Of a DNA stretch of 7,370 bases, positions 1 to 7,122 are shown piece after piece. A program made the translations under genes and the position numbers. The DNA is from Thermoplasmata archaeon (lineage in GTDB: Archaea; Thermoplasmatota; Thermoplasmata; Thermoplasmatales; Thermoplasmataceae): assembly GCA_021811635.1 (NCBI GenBank), contig JAJZNS010000039.1, positions 1-7,370 of the forward strand, written 5' to 3'. The first letter of the stretch is position 1; every line of letters starts with the position of its first letter. The notes under the pieces are model-generated. The model was given only the letters and a program-made list of their open reading frames with translations, was not told the origin of the DNA and did not search any database.

Positions 1-2286
1 GTGCAGAGGAGAATTCTGTACGCAATGAACGAACTATCCCTGTCGCACAACAAGCCATACAAGAAATCCGCAAGGATTATAGGAGAAACCATGGGAAAGT
101 ACCATCCACATGGTGATACCGCCATCTATGAAGCCCTGGCCAGGATGGCACAGACCTTTTCAATGCGCTATCCGCTCGTGGACGGGCAGGGAAACTTTGG
201 TTCGGTGGATGGGGACGAACCCGCAGCAATGAGATACACCGAGGCTAGGCTTACAGAGATATCAGAGGATATGATGGCAGACATAGAGAAGGAGACAGTA
301 CCGTTCATGCTTAACTTTGACGGGTCTCTCACACAGCCTGAATACCTGCCTTCTATGGCACCACAGCTATTGCTCAACGGTTCATCCGGCATAGCAGTCG
401 GAATGGCCACAAACCTGCTGCCTCACAATATTGGTGAAATTTGCGGGGCTATCAAGCACTACATCGACAACAGGAGCTGCACCACCCTGGATCTCATGAA
501 GTTTGTCAAGGGACCAGATTTTCCGGGCGGTGGTCTGGTGCTTGTAGACAAGGATCTGGAGACAGCATATGACACTGGCAGGGGTAAAGTGATCGCCAGG
601 GCCATTATGAACACGAAGCATGAAAAAAGGATTATCATAGAGAGCGTGCCTTATGGTGTCAACAAGGCACAGTTGATAGAGCACATTGCCGATCTCGTCA
701 AGGAAGAGGTGATAGTAGGGATATCAGACATCAGGGACGAAAGCGACAGGAACGGGATCAGGGTAGTGATCAAGCTCCGTGACGATGATATGAAGGAACT
801 GGTATTGAACCAGCTACTTGCCCATACTCAACTTGAATCATCCGTCAGCATCAACAACCTGGTGCTCGTGGATAACCAGCCCAGGACGCTGGGGCTCAAG
901 GGGCTCATTGAAATTTTTGTAGGGCACAGGCTCAAGATAATACTCAAGAGATCGGAATTTGATCTGCGGCAAAACAGGGAAAGAGAGCACATACTGGAAG
1001 CACTGAGCAGGGTCCTTGACAACCTTGATGCTATCATATCTATCATCCGTAAATCACGCGATCCGCAGGAGGCTTCTGTGAACCTCATCAAAAATTATGA
1101 CTTTACCAAAAAACAGGCCTCTGCAATTCTGGAGATGAGACTGCAGAGACTCACCACAATGGAGAGGGAAAAGATACAGAGCGATCTTAAAAGTGTCAGG
1201 GAAGAAATAGGAAGACTGGAAAGAATCATTGCGGATCCGGCTGAAAGGGATCGCATTATGAAGGAGGAGATGGACTACCTGGTAAAGAAATATGGGGACG
1301 ATCGCAGAACAAAGATCACCTACTCTAAGGGCGTAGAGAGGAGCATCGAAGAACTGATTCCCAATGAAACATCGGTGATCCTCCTTAGCGATTCAGGGAT
1401 GATCAAGAGGGTCTCCCTTGATGAATATAAGAGGCAGAGGAGGGGAGGAAAAGGACTGATAAACGTTTCACACAAATCAGAGCCAATTAGGAGTGCCGTG
1501 ATATGCGGAACGCATGACTCTGTTTGCTTCTTCACCAACACGGGGAGGGTCTTCGTTGCAAAGGCGTATTTAATTGACAGACGGTCACGGACATCCTCGG
1601 GATATGTGGTGAGCTCATTGCTTAAAATGGCAGAATCGGAGAAAGTCATGCAGATGATGGCGACCTCCCAGCTCACGGAACATCTGATTGTGGCGACACG
1701 CAGGGGCTATGTGAAAAGGATTGCAAGCTTTGATCCAGATTCTATAAGGGCTTCAGGGCTCAGGATTATAACACTACAGGATGATGATGAAGTCGTGTCC
1801 GTCGAGTACTCCGGGGAGGAAGACCTCATGGCACTGATTTCAAGCGATGGAAAGCTTTCGGCATTTCCCATTTCTGAAGTAAGGGAGATGGGGAGATCTG
1901 CACGCGGGAACCATGGGATAAAGCTGTCCGGCAGTAACTACGTGAAATCTGCCTTCCCTATTCGCGGGGAACCGGAAGTGCTGTGCATATCATCTTCTGG
2001 GCTTGGAAAGAGAGTTGACGTCGAAAAACTCAGGGTTACGCACAGGAACACCAGGGGAATAATCATATTCAAGGAAAGCGACCGGACAGGAAAGATTGCC
2101 TTCACCATCCCGGTAAGAAAGGAGGATCAGGTCATGATTATGTCTCTCAAGAAGTCAATCAGGGTCCGCGTTAACGAAATAAGCATACAGGGCAGGTATG
2201 CAGGCGGGGTAAGGTTGATTGACCTCGATGACGACGATCATGTTGTGTACGCAGCGAGAATCCCACCGGAAGATGAACAGACCTGA
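1..2286 (+). CDS. gyrA: DNA gyrase subunit A, 5'-partial
   Basis: This is the DNA-cleaving subunit of type IIA topoisomerase, which with GyrB introduces negative supercoils using ATP. The visible 761 residues begin inside the family motif [13 protein letters not shown], so the opening GTG is read as an internal Val codon. Numbering sits 43 behind E. coli GyrA at the N terminus. The catalytic Tyr is Y79 (E. coli Y122) in [10 protein letters not shown], preceded by R78. KYHPHGD (33-39) and [12 protein letters not shown] (127-138), with the DNA-intercalating Ile at I131, are intact. The coiled-coil arm lies at about 305-425. It lacks the roughly 38-residue insertion that E. coli has there. The GyrA box QRRGGKG (479-485) opens a complete C-terminal pinwheel (about 450-755), which marks this as GyrA, not ParC. 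The long acidic tail of E. coli is absent. The quinolone-region positions equal to E. coli 83 and 87 are Thr40 and Glu44. Archaeal gyrases are thought to derive from bacteria by transfer. Confidence 0.97.
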   Translation: MQRRILYAMNELSLSHNKPYKKSARIIGETMGKYHPHGDTAIYEALARMAQTFSMRYPLVDGQGNFGSVDGDEPAAMRYTEARLTEISEDMMADIEKETVPFMLNFDGSLTQPEYLPSMAPQLLLNGSSGIAVGMATNLLPHNIGEICGAIKHYIDNRSCTTLDLMKFVKGPDFPGGGLVLVDKDLETAYDTGRGKVIARAIMNTKHEKRIIIESVPYGVNKAQLIEHIADLVKEEVIVGISDIRDESDRNGIRVVIKLRDDDMKELVLNQLLAHTQLESSVSINNLVLVDNQPRTLGLKGLIEIFVGHRLKIILKRSEFDLRQNREREHILEALSRVLDNLDAIISIIRKSRDPQEASVNLIKNYDFTKKQASAILEMRLQRLTTMEREKIQSDLKSVREEIGRLERIIADPAERDRIMKEEMDYLVKKYGDDRRTKITYSKGVERSIEELIPNETSVILLSDSGMIKRVSLDEYKRQRRGGKGLINVSHKSEPIRSAVICGTHDSVCFFTNTGRVFVAKAYLIDRRSRTSSGYVVSSLLKMAESEKVMQMMATSQLTEHLIVATRRGYVKRIASFDPDSIRASGLRIITLQDDDEVVSVEYSGEEDLMALISSDGKLSAFPISEVREMGRSARGNHGIKLSGSNYVKSAFPIRGEPEVLCISSSGLGKRVDVEKLRVTHRNTRGIIIFKESDRTGKIAFTIPVRKEDQVMIMSLKKSIRVRVNEISIQGRYAGGVRLIDLDDDDHVVYAARIPPEDEQT

Positions 2287-2360
2287 TGCGGCTTTAATTG
2301 GCCCTGGAAGATTGGGGCTTCGTATAATGAAACACTGGATCAGGACCGATTTGATACTAT

Positions 2361-2391
2361 TTTAAAAATCCCCTTTCTAAAAAAGGAAAAA
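2361..2391 (-). terminator. T-rich terminator region of the sdh operon
   Basis: On the minus strand, directly after the stop of the last sdh-operon gene, there are three T-tracts of 5, 6 and 5 bases (opposite the A-runs at 2387-2391, 2379-2384 and 2364-2368). Archaeal RNA polymerase commonly terminates at such oligo-T runs without a strong hairpin. A minor CCTTT/AAAGG inverted repeat surrounds the middle tract. The rest of the 109-nt convergent gap (2287-2395) shows nothing definite. On the plus strand after gyrA the best candidate is a TTTT at 2360-2363, which is weak. Confidence 0.5.
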
Positions 2392-2395
2392 TGGG

Positions 2396-2599
2396 TTAAA
2401 GGTAACTTATTTTCTTGCCGAAAAGCGACATCACAATAGATACCACGAAAAGGACAAATCCTAGGGCCACGGCCCACTCGTAGTAAATATCAGGTATCGG
2501 GGCCTTCAGCCAGAGAAGATAGGCCGGAAGGATCATCAGCAGCGATCCTATTGCGAATATCGGATATCTTGATCTTTCATTCAGTCCTCTGTTTACCAC
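2396..2599 (-). CDS. Small two-helix membrane protein at the end of the sdh operon
   Basis: This 67-residue protein is not recognised from any family. It has two predicted membrane helices, about 12-31 and 41-60, joined by a short loop containing KAPIPD. The N terminus is basic (NRGLNERSR) and the C terminus is GKKISYL. The start is GTG at 2597-2599. It is chosen because a strong Shine-Dalgarno site GAGGTGA (2604-2610, minus) lies 4 nt ahead and overlaps the stop codon of the preceding anchor gene, and because there is no ATG nearby. The 9-nt gap to the anchor gene and the downstream T-tracts place it as the last gene of the operon. Its position suggests an extra anchor subunit or assembly partner of this complex II; that is inference, as no quinone- or heme-binding residue can be identified. 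No histidine or cysteine is present, so it cannot itself supply the usual heme or cluster ligands. Confidence 0.75.
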   Translation of the reverse strand: MVNRGLNERSRYPIFAIGSLLMILPAYLLWLKAPIPDIYYEWAVALGFVLFVVSIVMSLFGKKISYL

Positions 2600-2603
2600 T
2601 TTT

Positions 2604-2610
2604 TCACCTC
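2604..2610 (-). promoter_or_regulatory. Shine-Dalgarno site of the 67-residue gene
   Basis: GAGGTGA on the minus strand lies 4 nt before the GTG start and overlaps the TGA stop of the upstream anchor gene. It decides the start codon and implies translational coupling within the operon. Confidence 0.8.
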
Positions 2611-3328
2611 AGATTGCGAATTTAAGCAGCGTAAAGTCAATTGGCCATCCAACTATCAGCGCCCTGATGTAAAGATCCACTGCAAGCACTACGATCAGGC
2701 TGATGAACGCAAACTGCTCGTGGTACCTGTTCAGGTATGACTGTCCGTTGTAGAATTTTTTCTTTGCCCCTCCTGCAGTCTTGCAACTGTAGCAGTCAGT
2801 ATGCCCTCCGGTAAGATGCCTGAAGGCGTGGCATGAGAATGTCCACAGCGTGAGCAGCAGGGCATTAACTATGAGAATTATTGTTCCCAGCCTGAAAATA
2901 AATTCACCAGATATGTAGGTCATTGAAACATATATGTCGTAATAGAAGAACGGTAGTATTACTATCGCAATGTACAGGAAATACCTGTGAAAATTCTGGA
3001 GGCTGAAGAACGTCATCTCTCCGCTGTAGCCTTTCCTGTTATCGTCGAATCTTATGCCATCCAGGCACGCTATGGGGTGCCTGAACACATGCCTGTAATA
3101 ATCTTTCCTGTAAGCGTAGCAAGATAGCCTGAAAAGCGCGATGAGCGGTATTACTGCCACTGTGGGGGAATAGAATGGGTCAACGTATCCTTCAAATTGG
3201 CTGACAGGGTAAAGTATAAGCGCGCCGGCGGATAGAATCAATATAATGGCGAAGCTCCAGAGCCGCCAGTTCAATTCCTTGAATTCCGGGGGGAACCATG
3301 TAAGCGATTTGTCCATGTTCTTTTCCAT
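2609..3328 (-). CDS. sdhC: Succinate dehydrogenase membrane anchor, Sdh1-type with CHxxRH motif
   Basis: This is the membrane anchor of complex II, passing electrons from SdhB to quinone. Its 239 residues have five predicted helices: about 22-41, 54-72, 113-134, 143-165 and 205-229. It does not resemble the roughly 110-130 residue three-helix SdhC or SdhD proteins that ligate heme b. Several blocks match what I recall of the single-chain anchor of actinobacterial Sdh1: RLSCYAYRKDYYR (67-79) with C70, HPIAC with C88, LQNFHRYF (110-117) with H114, and SCHAFRHLTGG (165-175) with C166, H167 and H171. A membrane-embedded Rieske-type 2Fe-2S cluster has been reported for mycobacterial Sdh1. The conserved Cys/His residues here are candidate ligands, but which ones bind is not known from sequence. 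A CYSC pair (C179, C182) in the following loop is an addition I do not recall in actinobacteria. The start ATG has GGAGG 12 nt upstream, inside the end of sdhB. Confidence 0.85.
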   Translation of the reverse strand: MEKNMDKSLTWFPPEFKELNWRLWSFAIILILSAGALILYPVSQFEGYVDPFYSPTVAVIPLIALFRLSCYAYRKDYYRHVFRHPIACLDGIRFDDNRKGYSGEMTFFSLQNFHRYFLYIAIVILPFFYYDIYVSMTYISGEFIFRLGTIILIVNALLLTLWTFSCHAFRHLTGGHTDCYSCKTAGGAKKKFYNGQSYLNRYHEQFAFISLIVVLAVDLYIRALIVGWPIDFTLLKFAI

Positions 3329-3331
3329 TTT

Positions 3332-4072
3332 TTACCATTTCCTCCTTTTGACTTTCTTTATCAACAGACCAATCGGGTCATATGCATGATCAACAATCCT
3401 CTCCTTTTCAGGGATGATTGCATTATCAGTTATCCGGATTTCTTCTGGGCACACATTCTGGCAACATTTGGTAATATCACAGTAACCCAGTCCGCCGTCA
3501 TGGTGAAGCAACTCTGACCGGTCTATAGAATCCAGCGGGTGAAGGTCCAAAGCAGCGATTTTTACGACATGCTTGGGCCCAAAATAGTTGGAATGATGTT
3601 CCCTTATGACATGGCAGACGTCCTGGCAAAGGAAACACTCTATGCACGTCCTGAATTCCTTGGATCTGGTGACGTCAATCTGCATCATTGTCCACGGTTC
3701 TTTCAATCCCTCCTTAGGTGTAAACGGGGGAATTTTCTTGGCGATTTCATAATTGTGCGAAACGTCCGTGACCAGGTCCTTTACAACAGGGTAAGCCTTG
3801 ATCGGGTTGATTGTGATCTCCTTTCCCAGTGTGTCCATCCTTGTCTTGCACATGAGTTTGGGCATGCCGTCTATTTCAGCCGAGCAGGATCCACATCTTG
3901 CGGCCTTGCAATTCCATCTTACCGAAAGGGTAGGATCAATATTGTTCTGTATGTAATGAACAGCGTCCAGCACGACCATTCCTTCGCCGACTGGTACTGT
4001 GAACTCCTGATACCTGACTTCGTCGCTGACTGCAGGCTCAGACCTCCTTATTCTGATCTTAACATCTTCCAT
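3332..4072 (-). CDS. sdhB: Succinate dehydrogenase/fumarate reductase iron-sulfur subunit
   Basis: This is the electron-transfer subunit linking the flavoprotein to the membrane anchor; 246 residues, typical length. The N-terminal ferredoxin domain carries the 2Fe-2S ligands C55, C60, C63 and C75 (CKAARCGSC...C). The C-terminal domain has CIECFLCQDVC (143-153): C143, C146 and C149 for the 4Fe-4S cluster and C153 for the 3Fe-4S cluster. CDITKCCQNVCP follows (198-209): C198 and C204 are the remaining 3Fe-4S ligands and C208 the last 4Fe-4S ligand. Thr201 stands where a fourth cysteine would make a second 4Fe-4S cluster, so the three-iron centre is expected. An extra C203 adjoins C204, and C153 is followed by His, not the usual Pro. 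Both traits, and the ITDNAIIPEKERIVD block, agree with my memory of the actinobacterial Sdh1 SdhB. A single base separates its ATG from the sdhA stop, and GGAGGAGG lies 6 nt upstream. Confidence 0.96.
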   Translation of the reverse strand: MEDVKIRIRRSEPAVSDEVRYQEFTVPVGEGMVVLDAVHYIQNNIDPTLSVRWNCKAARCGSCSAEIDGMPKLMCKTRMDTLGKEITINPIKAYPVVKDLVTDVSHNYEIAKKIPPFTPKEGLKEPWTMMQIDVTRSKEFRTCIECFLCQDVCHVIREHHSNYFGPKHVVKIAALDLHPLDSIDRSELLHHDGGLGYCDITKCCQNVCPEEIRITDNAIIPEKERIVDHAYDPIGLLIKKVKRRKW

Positions 4073-4073
4073 T

Positions 4074-5795
4074 TCAATCCTCCTCCTTTCCCAAATCCTT
4101 TAGATGATCTGGAAGTTCCGGCACAGCAGCAAATGACATTTCATCCCTCCCTTCATTTAGCTTGAAGAGGATGTTCTTCCTAAAATCGTGCGATCTGTTG
4201 GGAAAATCAGACCTGAAGTGCGCGCCCCTGCTTTCCTTTCTCTCGATTGCGCCCCTGACGAGAAGCTCTGCAGACTGGATAAGATTGGTGAATTCAAGAC
4301 AGGCCAGCAGACCAGGATTAAATCTCAGGCCACCCCTGACGCCTATATCCTTCAATTTGGGTTTGAGACTCTTTATTGCGTCATAGGCTTTGTTGAGATC
4401 AGAATCATTTCTGAGGATTCCAACATACTTGGACATGCTTTCCCTGAGAGTATCAATGAGCGGATATGGGTTTGTTGCTCCAGGATTTTCCACAAAGGAC
4501 ATAACCCTGTCAATTTCCTCCTTCACTACGGACTCATCGAACTTTATCTGCTTGCCCTGCTTTGCATAGGCCGATGCGCTTACGCCTGCCAGCTTGCCGA
4601 ACACAAGCAGATCAGTGAGGGAATTCCCACCGAGCCTGTTTGCACCGTGCAGGCCGCTTGCAGCTTCTCCAGCAGCGAAAAGCCCCTCCACGTTTGTCAT
4701 CTGGGTTTCAGGATTGACGCGAATTCCGCCCATGTGGTAATGCACAGTGGGAGCGACTTCCATCTTCTCCTTTGTTATATCTATTTCTGCGAATTCCTTG
4801 TACTGCATGTACATGCTGGGCAGCTTCTCCATTATGTATTTGGCACCCCTGTGCCTGATATCCAGATACACGCCGCCATGTTCGGTTCCTCTCCCTTCAA
4901 TGATTTCCCTGTAAATGGAACGGGCAACGACATCTCTCGCATCCAGCTCTTTCTTTTTTGGGGAGTACCGCAGCATGAATCTCTCGCCATCCTTGTTGTA
5001 CAGCATCCCGCCTTCACCGCGAACGCCCTCAGTTACCAGTATGCCTCTAACTGCCGGCGGCCAGACCATGCCTGTAGGGTGAAACTGCACCATTTCCATG
5101 TCCATCAGAACCGCACCTGCGCGGTAGGACAGGGCAAGGCCGTCTCCGGTCCCTTCCCATGAATTTGAAGTGACCTTGAAGAGCCTTCCAAGCCCTCCGG
5201 ATGCCACGATTAGTGATTTGCATTCAATCAGCTTGAAGGTCCCATCGCGCATTGAAATGCCGAATGCACCTGCTACTTTCCCATTTACCGAGACGATCTT
5301 GGTAACAACAAATTCATCCAGTATTTTTGCCTCACTGTGCGCAACTTTGTCCTGCAGAGTTCTTATCAGTTCCAGGCCTGTTTTATCCCCTACGTAGCAG
5401 AGCCTTCTGTATGTGTGTGCCCCGAACGGTCTCTGCATGATCTTTCCTTCGGGTGTCCTGTCAAAGAGTGCGCCATACCTCTCCAACTCATAAACCCTGT
5501 CCGGCGCCTCTTTGGCGAGAAGTTCTACCATGCGCCAGTTCCCCAGAAATACCCCTTCTACGTAAGTGTCCCTGAAATGGACCTGCCAGTTATCCTGCGG
5601 GTCAACGTTTCCAAGAGAAGCTGCAATGCCTCCCTCTGCCATGACCGTGTGGGCTTTGCCTAGGAGAGACTTTGAAGCCACGATAACGGAACATCCAGCT
5701 TCGGTGGCCGCTATAGCAGCGCGAAGCCCAGCACCTCCAGCACCAATAATCAGAACATCAGTCTTCAGCGTTGTATAATCATATTTTCCTGACAT
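4074..5795 (-). CDS. sdhA: Succinate dehydrogenase/fumarate reductase flavoprotein subunit
   Basis: This is the catalytic subunit oxidising succinate to fumarate (or the reverse) in the TCA cycle and respiratory chain. Its 573 residues are full length for the family. The Rossmann FAD motif GAGGAG is at 18-23 after a short lead. H49 in AHTVMAEGGI matches the histidine that bonds FAD covalently (E. coli H45). Substrate-site residues are present: H239 in FHPTG, T255/E256 in TEGVRGEGG, R287 in ARDVVARS (the proton-shuttle Arg, E. coli R286), H352 in VHYHMGGI and R387 in GLHGANRLGGNSL. AAGEAASG (374-381) binds the FAD adenylate. Whether it works as dehydrogenase or fumarate reductase cannot be read from sequence, but the covalent FAD and membrane anchor fit a respiratory enzyme. 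It leads the operon sdhA-sdhB-sdhC-small protein. There is no Shine-Dalgarno site upstream; a TATA box about 31 nt ahead of ATG suggests a nearly leaderless mRNA. Confidence 0.97.
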   Translation of the reverse strand: MSGKYDYTTLKTDVLIIGAGGAGLRAAIAATEAGCSVIVASKSLLGKAHTVMAEGGIAASLGNVDPQDNWQVHFRDTYVEGVFLGNWRMVELLAKEAPDRVYELERYGALFDRTPEGKIMQRPFGAHTYRRLCYVGDKTGLELIRTLQDKVAHSEAKILDEFVVTKIVSVNGKVAGAFGISMRDGTFKLIECKSLIVASGGLGRLFKVTSNSWEGTGDGLALSYRAGAVLMDMEMVQFHPTGMVWPPAVRGILVTEGVRGEGGMLYNKDGERFMLRYSPKKKELDARDVVARSIYREIIEGRGTEHGGVYLDIRHRGAKYIMEKLPSMYMQYKEFAEIDITKEKMEVAPTVHYHMGGIRVNPETQMTNVEGLFAAGEAASGLHGANRLGGNSLTDLLVFGKLAGVSASAYAKQGKQIKFDESVVKEEIDRVMSFVENPGATNPYPLIDTLRESMSKYVGILRNDSDLNKAYDAIKSLKPKLKDIGVRGGLRFNPGLLACLEFTNLIQSAELLVRGAIERKESRGAHFRSDFPNRSHDFRKNILFKLNEGRDEMSFAAVPELPDHLKDLGKEED

Positions 5796-5822
5796 AGGAA
5801 TGACAAGGCATTGGGAGACGTA

Positions 5823-5835
5823 ATTTATAACTTTC
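5823..5835 (-). promoter_or_regulatory. Archaeal promoter (BRE/TATA) of the sdh operon
   Basis: On the minus strand GAAAG is followed by TTATAAAT (TATA box at 5823-5830), a good BRE plus TATA arrangement. The box centre lies about 31 nt before the sdhA ATG. With the usual archaeal spacing of about 25 nt, transcription would start some 6 nt ahead of the start codon. That fits the lack of a Shine-Dalgarno site there. The match is by eye. Confidence 0.6.
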
Positions 5836-5851
5836 GCGCTGTACCAATAAT

Positions 5852-5956
5852 TTGAGTTGGGAAATAGTCATTCTCGTTAACGCAAGTATTGTCTTTCTGG
5901 CAATAATATCCATATGGCTTTTGCACTTTACAATTCTATTCCGCCTTGGAATCTAA
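5852..5956 (+). CDS. Possible 34-residue single-helix peptide, divergent from sdhA
   Basis: This is a speculative small ORF. A TTG start at 5852 opens 34 codons ending in TAA at 5954-5956. The peptide begins MSWEIVILVNASIVF, continues with a hydrophobic run through LAIISIWLL, and ends FRLGI; it would form one membrane helix. A plus-strand TTTATAA (5824-5830) lies about 25 nt before the TTG, where a leaderless transcript would begin. Against it: the start is TTG, no Shine-Dalgarno site is seen, hydrophobic translations arise easily in AT-rich DNA, and the last 21 nt run antisense to the 3' end of the DedA gene. It is not recognised from any family. If it is not a gene, the 5831-5935 stretch otherwise holds only a short inverted repeat. 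Confidence 0.2.
   Translation: MSWEIVILVNASIVFLAIISIWLLHFTILFRLGI
5887..5905 (+). repeat. Short inverted repeat in the sdh/DedA gap
   Basis: TATTGTC and GGCAATA can pair around a 5-nt TTTCT loop as plus-strand RNA, with one U-G wobble. On the minus strand the same place has an A/C mismatch. It could be a weak hairpin or a protein-binding site; chance is also possible at this length. Confidence 0.2.
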
Positions 5957-6592
5957 CCTGCTTCTCGATCTGAATTTGGTGTAAACGTAGAGTGCCAGCA
6001 GGATAATAATTGCAGCTACTGCAACATACTGGTACTGGTCGAAAACGGTCAGAATGCTTTCCCAGTTATTACCGAGGGAGTACCCGAAATAGATGAGTAT
6101 AGAATCCCAGATCAGGGATCCCAGAAAAGTTAGAAGAGAAAACAGCTTCCAATCCATTTTTCCGATGCCTGCCGGAATCGATATGAAAGTTCTGAATATT
6201 GGTACTAGTCTTGTTCCAAAGACACTTGCTGGGCCATATTTGTGAAACCAGGCCTGAACATGATCCACTGTGCTCTCGTCCATCATCACGTACTTCCCAA
6301 ACCTGACGATTAACGGTTTCCCTCCATAATATCCAATTCCGTATGCCAGCAGGGCTCCAGCCAGGTTGCCGAAAGTCCCAGCCATCAGCAACAAGAAAAA
6401 TGAAGAGAACAGCCAAATACCGCCGAGCTGGCCAGTAAATATCAAGTAACCGCCGAAAGCCATTACCACCTCAGAAGGAATAGGGAGCAGTAACCCTTCC
6501 AGCAACATGAGGAAAAATATACCGGGATACCCGATTGTGGAAATAACCCCAGTTATGAAATTGAATACCTGGGTGACAATACCGGCCGACAT
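5936..6592 (-). CDS. DedA (SNARE-associated/VTT) family membrane protein
   Basis: This is a 218-residue polytopic membrane protein of the DedA family. Bacterial members are linked to membrane homeostasis, and recent work assigns some of them to flipping of the lipid carrier undecaprenyl phosphate; the archaeal role is not established. Family hallmarks are present: E32 followed by PIPSE (37-41) in the first re-entrant region, glycine-rich GTFGNLAGALLAYGIGYYGG (72-91), and the motif GTRLVPIFRTFISIPAG (126-142) with R128, P131, R134 and P140. The membrane segments lie at about 20-52, 58-88, 125-145, 150-173 and a C-terminal helix at about 188-206, ending in a basic then acidic tail. Length is normal. 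Its ATG shares one base with the TGA of the upstream deaminase gene, and GGAGAGG lies a few bases before it, so the two genes are surely co-transcribed. A functional link between them is not apparent. Confidence 0.93.
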   Translation of the reverse strand: MSAGIVTQVFNFITGVISTIGYPGIFFLMLLEGLLLPIPSEVVMAFGGYLIFTGQLGGIWLFSSFFLLLMAGTFGNLAGALLAYGIGYYGGKPLIVRFGKYVMMDESTVDHVQAWFHKYGPASVFGTRLVPIFRTFISIPAGIGKMDWKLFSLLTFLGSLIWDSILIYFGYSLGNNWESILTVFDQYQYVAVAAIIILLALYVYTKFRSRSRLDSKAE

Positions 6593-7098
6593 CAGTCCTC
6601 TCCTGATAGTTTTGCGAATTCAGCACCGACCATTGCCCTGACTTCATTTTCCGGAAGCGTGAATCTCCGGAGTTTGATGTTGCTGTCCAATATCAATAAC
6701 TCTGACAACTCGTCTGGGTAGCCATCCGCGTATATAATTTCTGTTATCTGTGCGTTCATTATCATTTTTGAGCAGACCGAACACGGGTGTGTTGTTGTGT
6801 AAATAACCGCCCCTGCTATGCTGGAACCATGGACTGCTGCCTGAATTATCGCATTCTGTTCAGCATGAAGTCCCCTGCATAATTCATGCCTCTCTCCGGA
6901 CTTAATGTTGAGGTCATTCCGGACGCACCCTGCAACATCACAATCTGCAGAACCGCTGGGCGGGCCGTTGTAACCTGTAGCTATGACGTTTTTGTCTTTA
7001 ACGATGACAGCACCCACCTTTCTCCTTATGCAGTTGGCCCTGGATGCGGCAAGAAATGCCATTCTCATAAAGTACTGATCCCAGGAAGGTTTGGACAT
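6592..7098 (-). CDS. dCMP deaminase-family (ComEB-like) cytidine/deoxycytidylate deaminase
   Basis: This is a zinc-dependent nucleotide deaminase, most likely converting dCMP to dUMP to feed dTMP synthesis in the cytoplasm. It has 168 residues, near the family norm. The catalytic zinc motif is HAE (H78, with E80 as the proton shuttle) in [11 protein letters not shown], plus PCSVC (105-109) with C106 and C109 completing the zinc site. Further Cys/His residues, C53, C58, H71 and C74, sit where dCMP deaminases of this type carry a second, structural zinc site. TGYNGPPSG (41-49) is the conserved substrate-loop motif. ComEB is the bacterial competence-operon name for this family; nothing suggests a competence role here. 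Substrate (dCMP against another cytidine nucleotide) cannot be fixed from sequence alone. The start ATG lacks a Shine-Dalgarno site and has a TATA-like element about 29 nt upstream, so it probably heads its operon with a near-leaderless mRNA. Confidence 0.93.
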   Translation of the reverse strand: MSKPSWDQYFMRMAFLAASRANCIRRKVGAVIVKDKNVIATGYNGPPSGSADCDVAGCVRNDLNIKSGERHELCRGLHAEQNAIIQAAVHGSSIAGAVIYTTTHPCSVCSKMIMNAQITEIIYADGYPDELSELLILDSNIKLRRFTLPENEVRAMVGAEFAKLSGED

Positions 7099-7122
7099 AT
7101 TGAAACAGTAAGTCGGGGTATT

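Noticed and set aside
1..3. GTG as the true start of gyrA
   Set aside because: The sequence starts within the conserved GLKPVQRR motif; about 43 residues of the winged-helix domain would be missing, and the GTG reads as the Val of that motif.
1320..1676. 118-codon minus-strand frame inside gyrA
   Set aside because: It is antisense to the GyrA box and first pinwheel blades, with no recognisable motif or upstream signals.
2609..3328. Classical heme-b SdhC/SdhD anchor
   Set aside because: Five helices in one chain and the CHxxRHxxGG block do not match the short three-helix heme-binding anchors.
3539..4165. 208-codon plus-strand frame opposite sdhB
   Set aside because: It lies wholly within the antisense of sdhB and the sdhA 3' end, which have full family motifs; its translation has no recognisable domain.
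4188..5162. 324-codon plus-strand frame opposite sdhA
   Set aside because: It is long but antisense to a well-supported flavoprotein; it is rich in Cys and His in an irregular pattern that mirrors the codons of sdhA.
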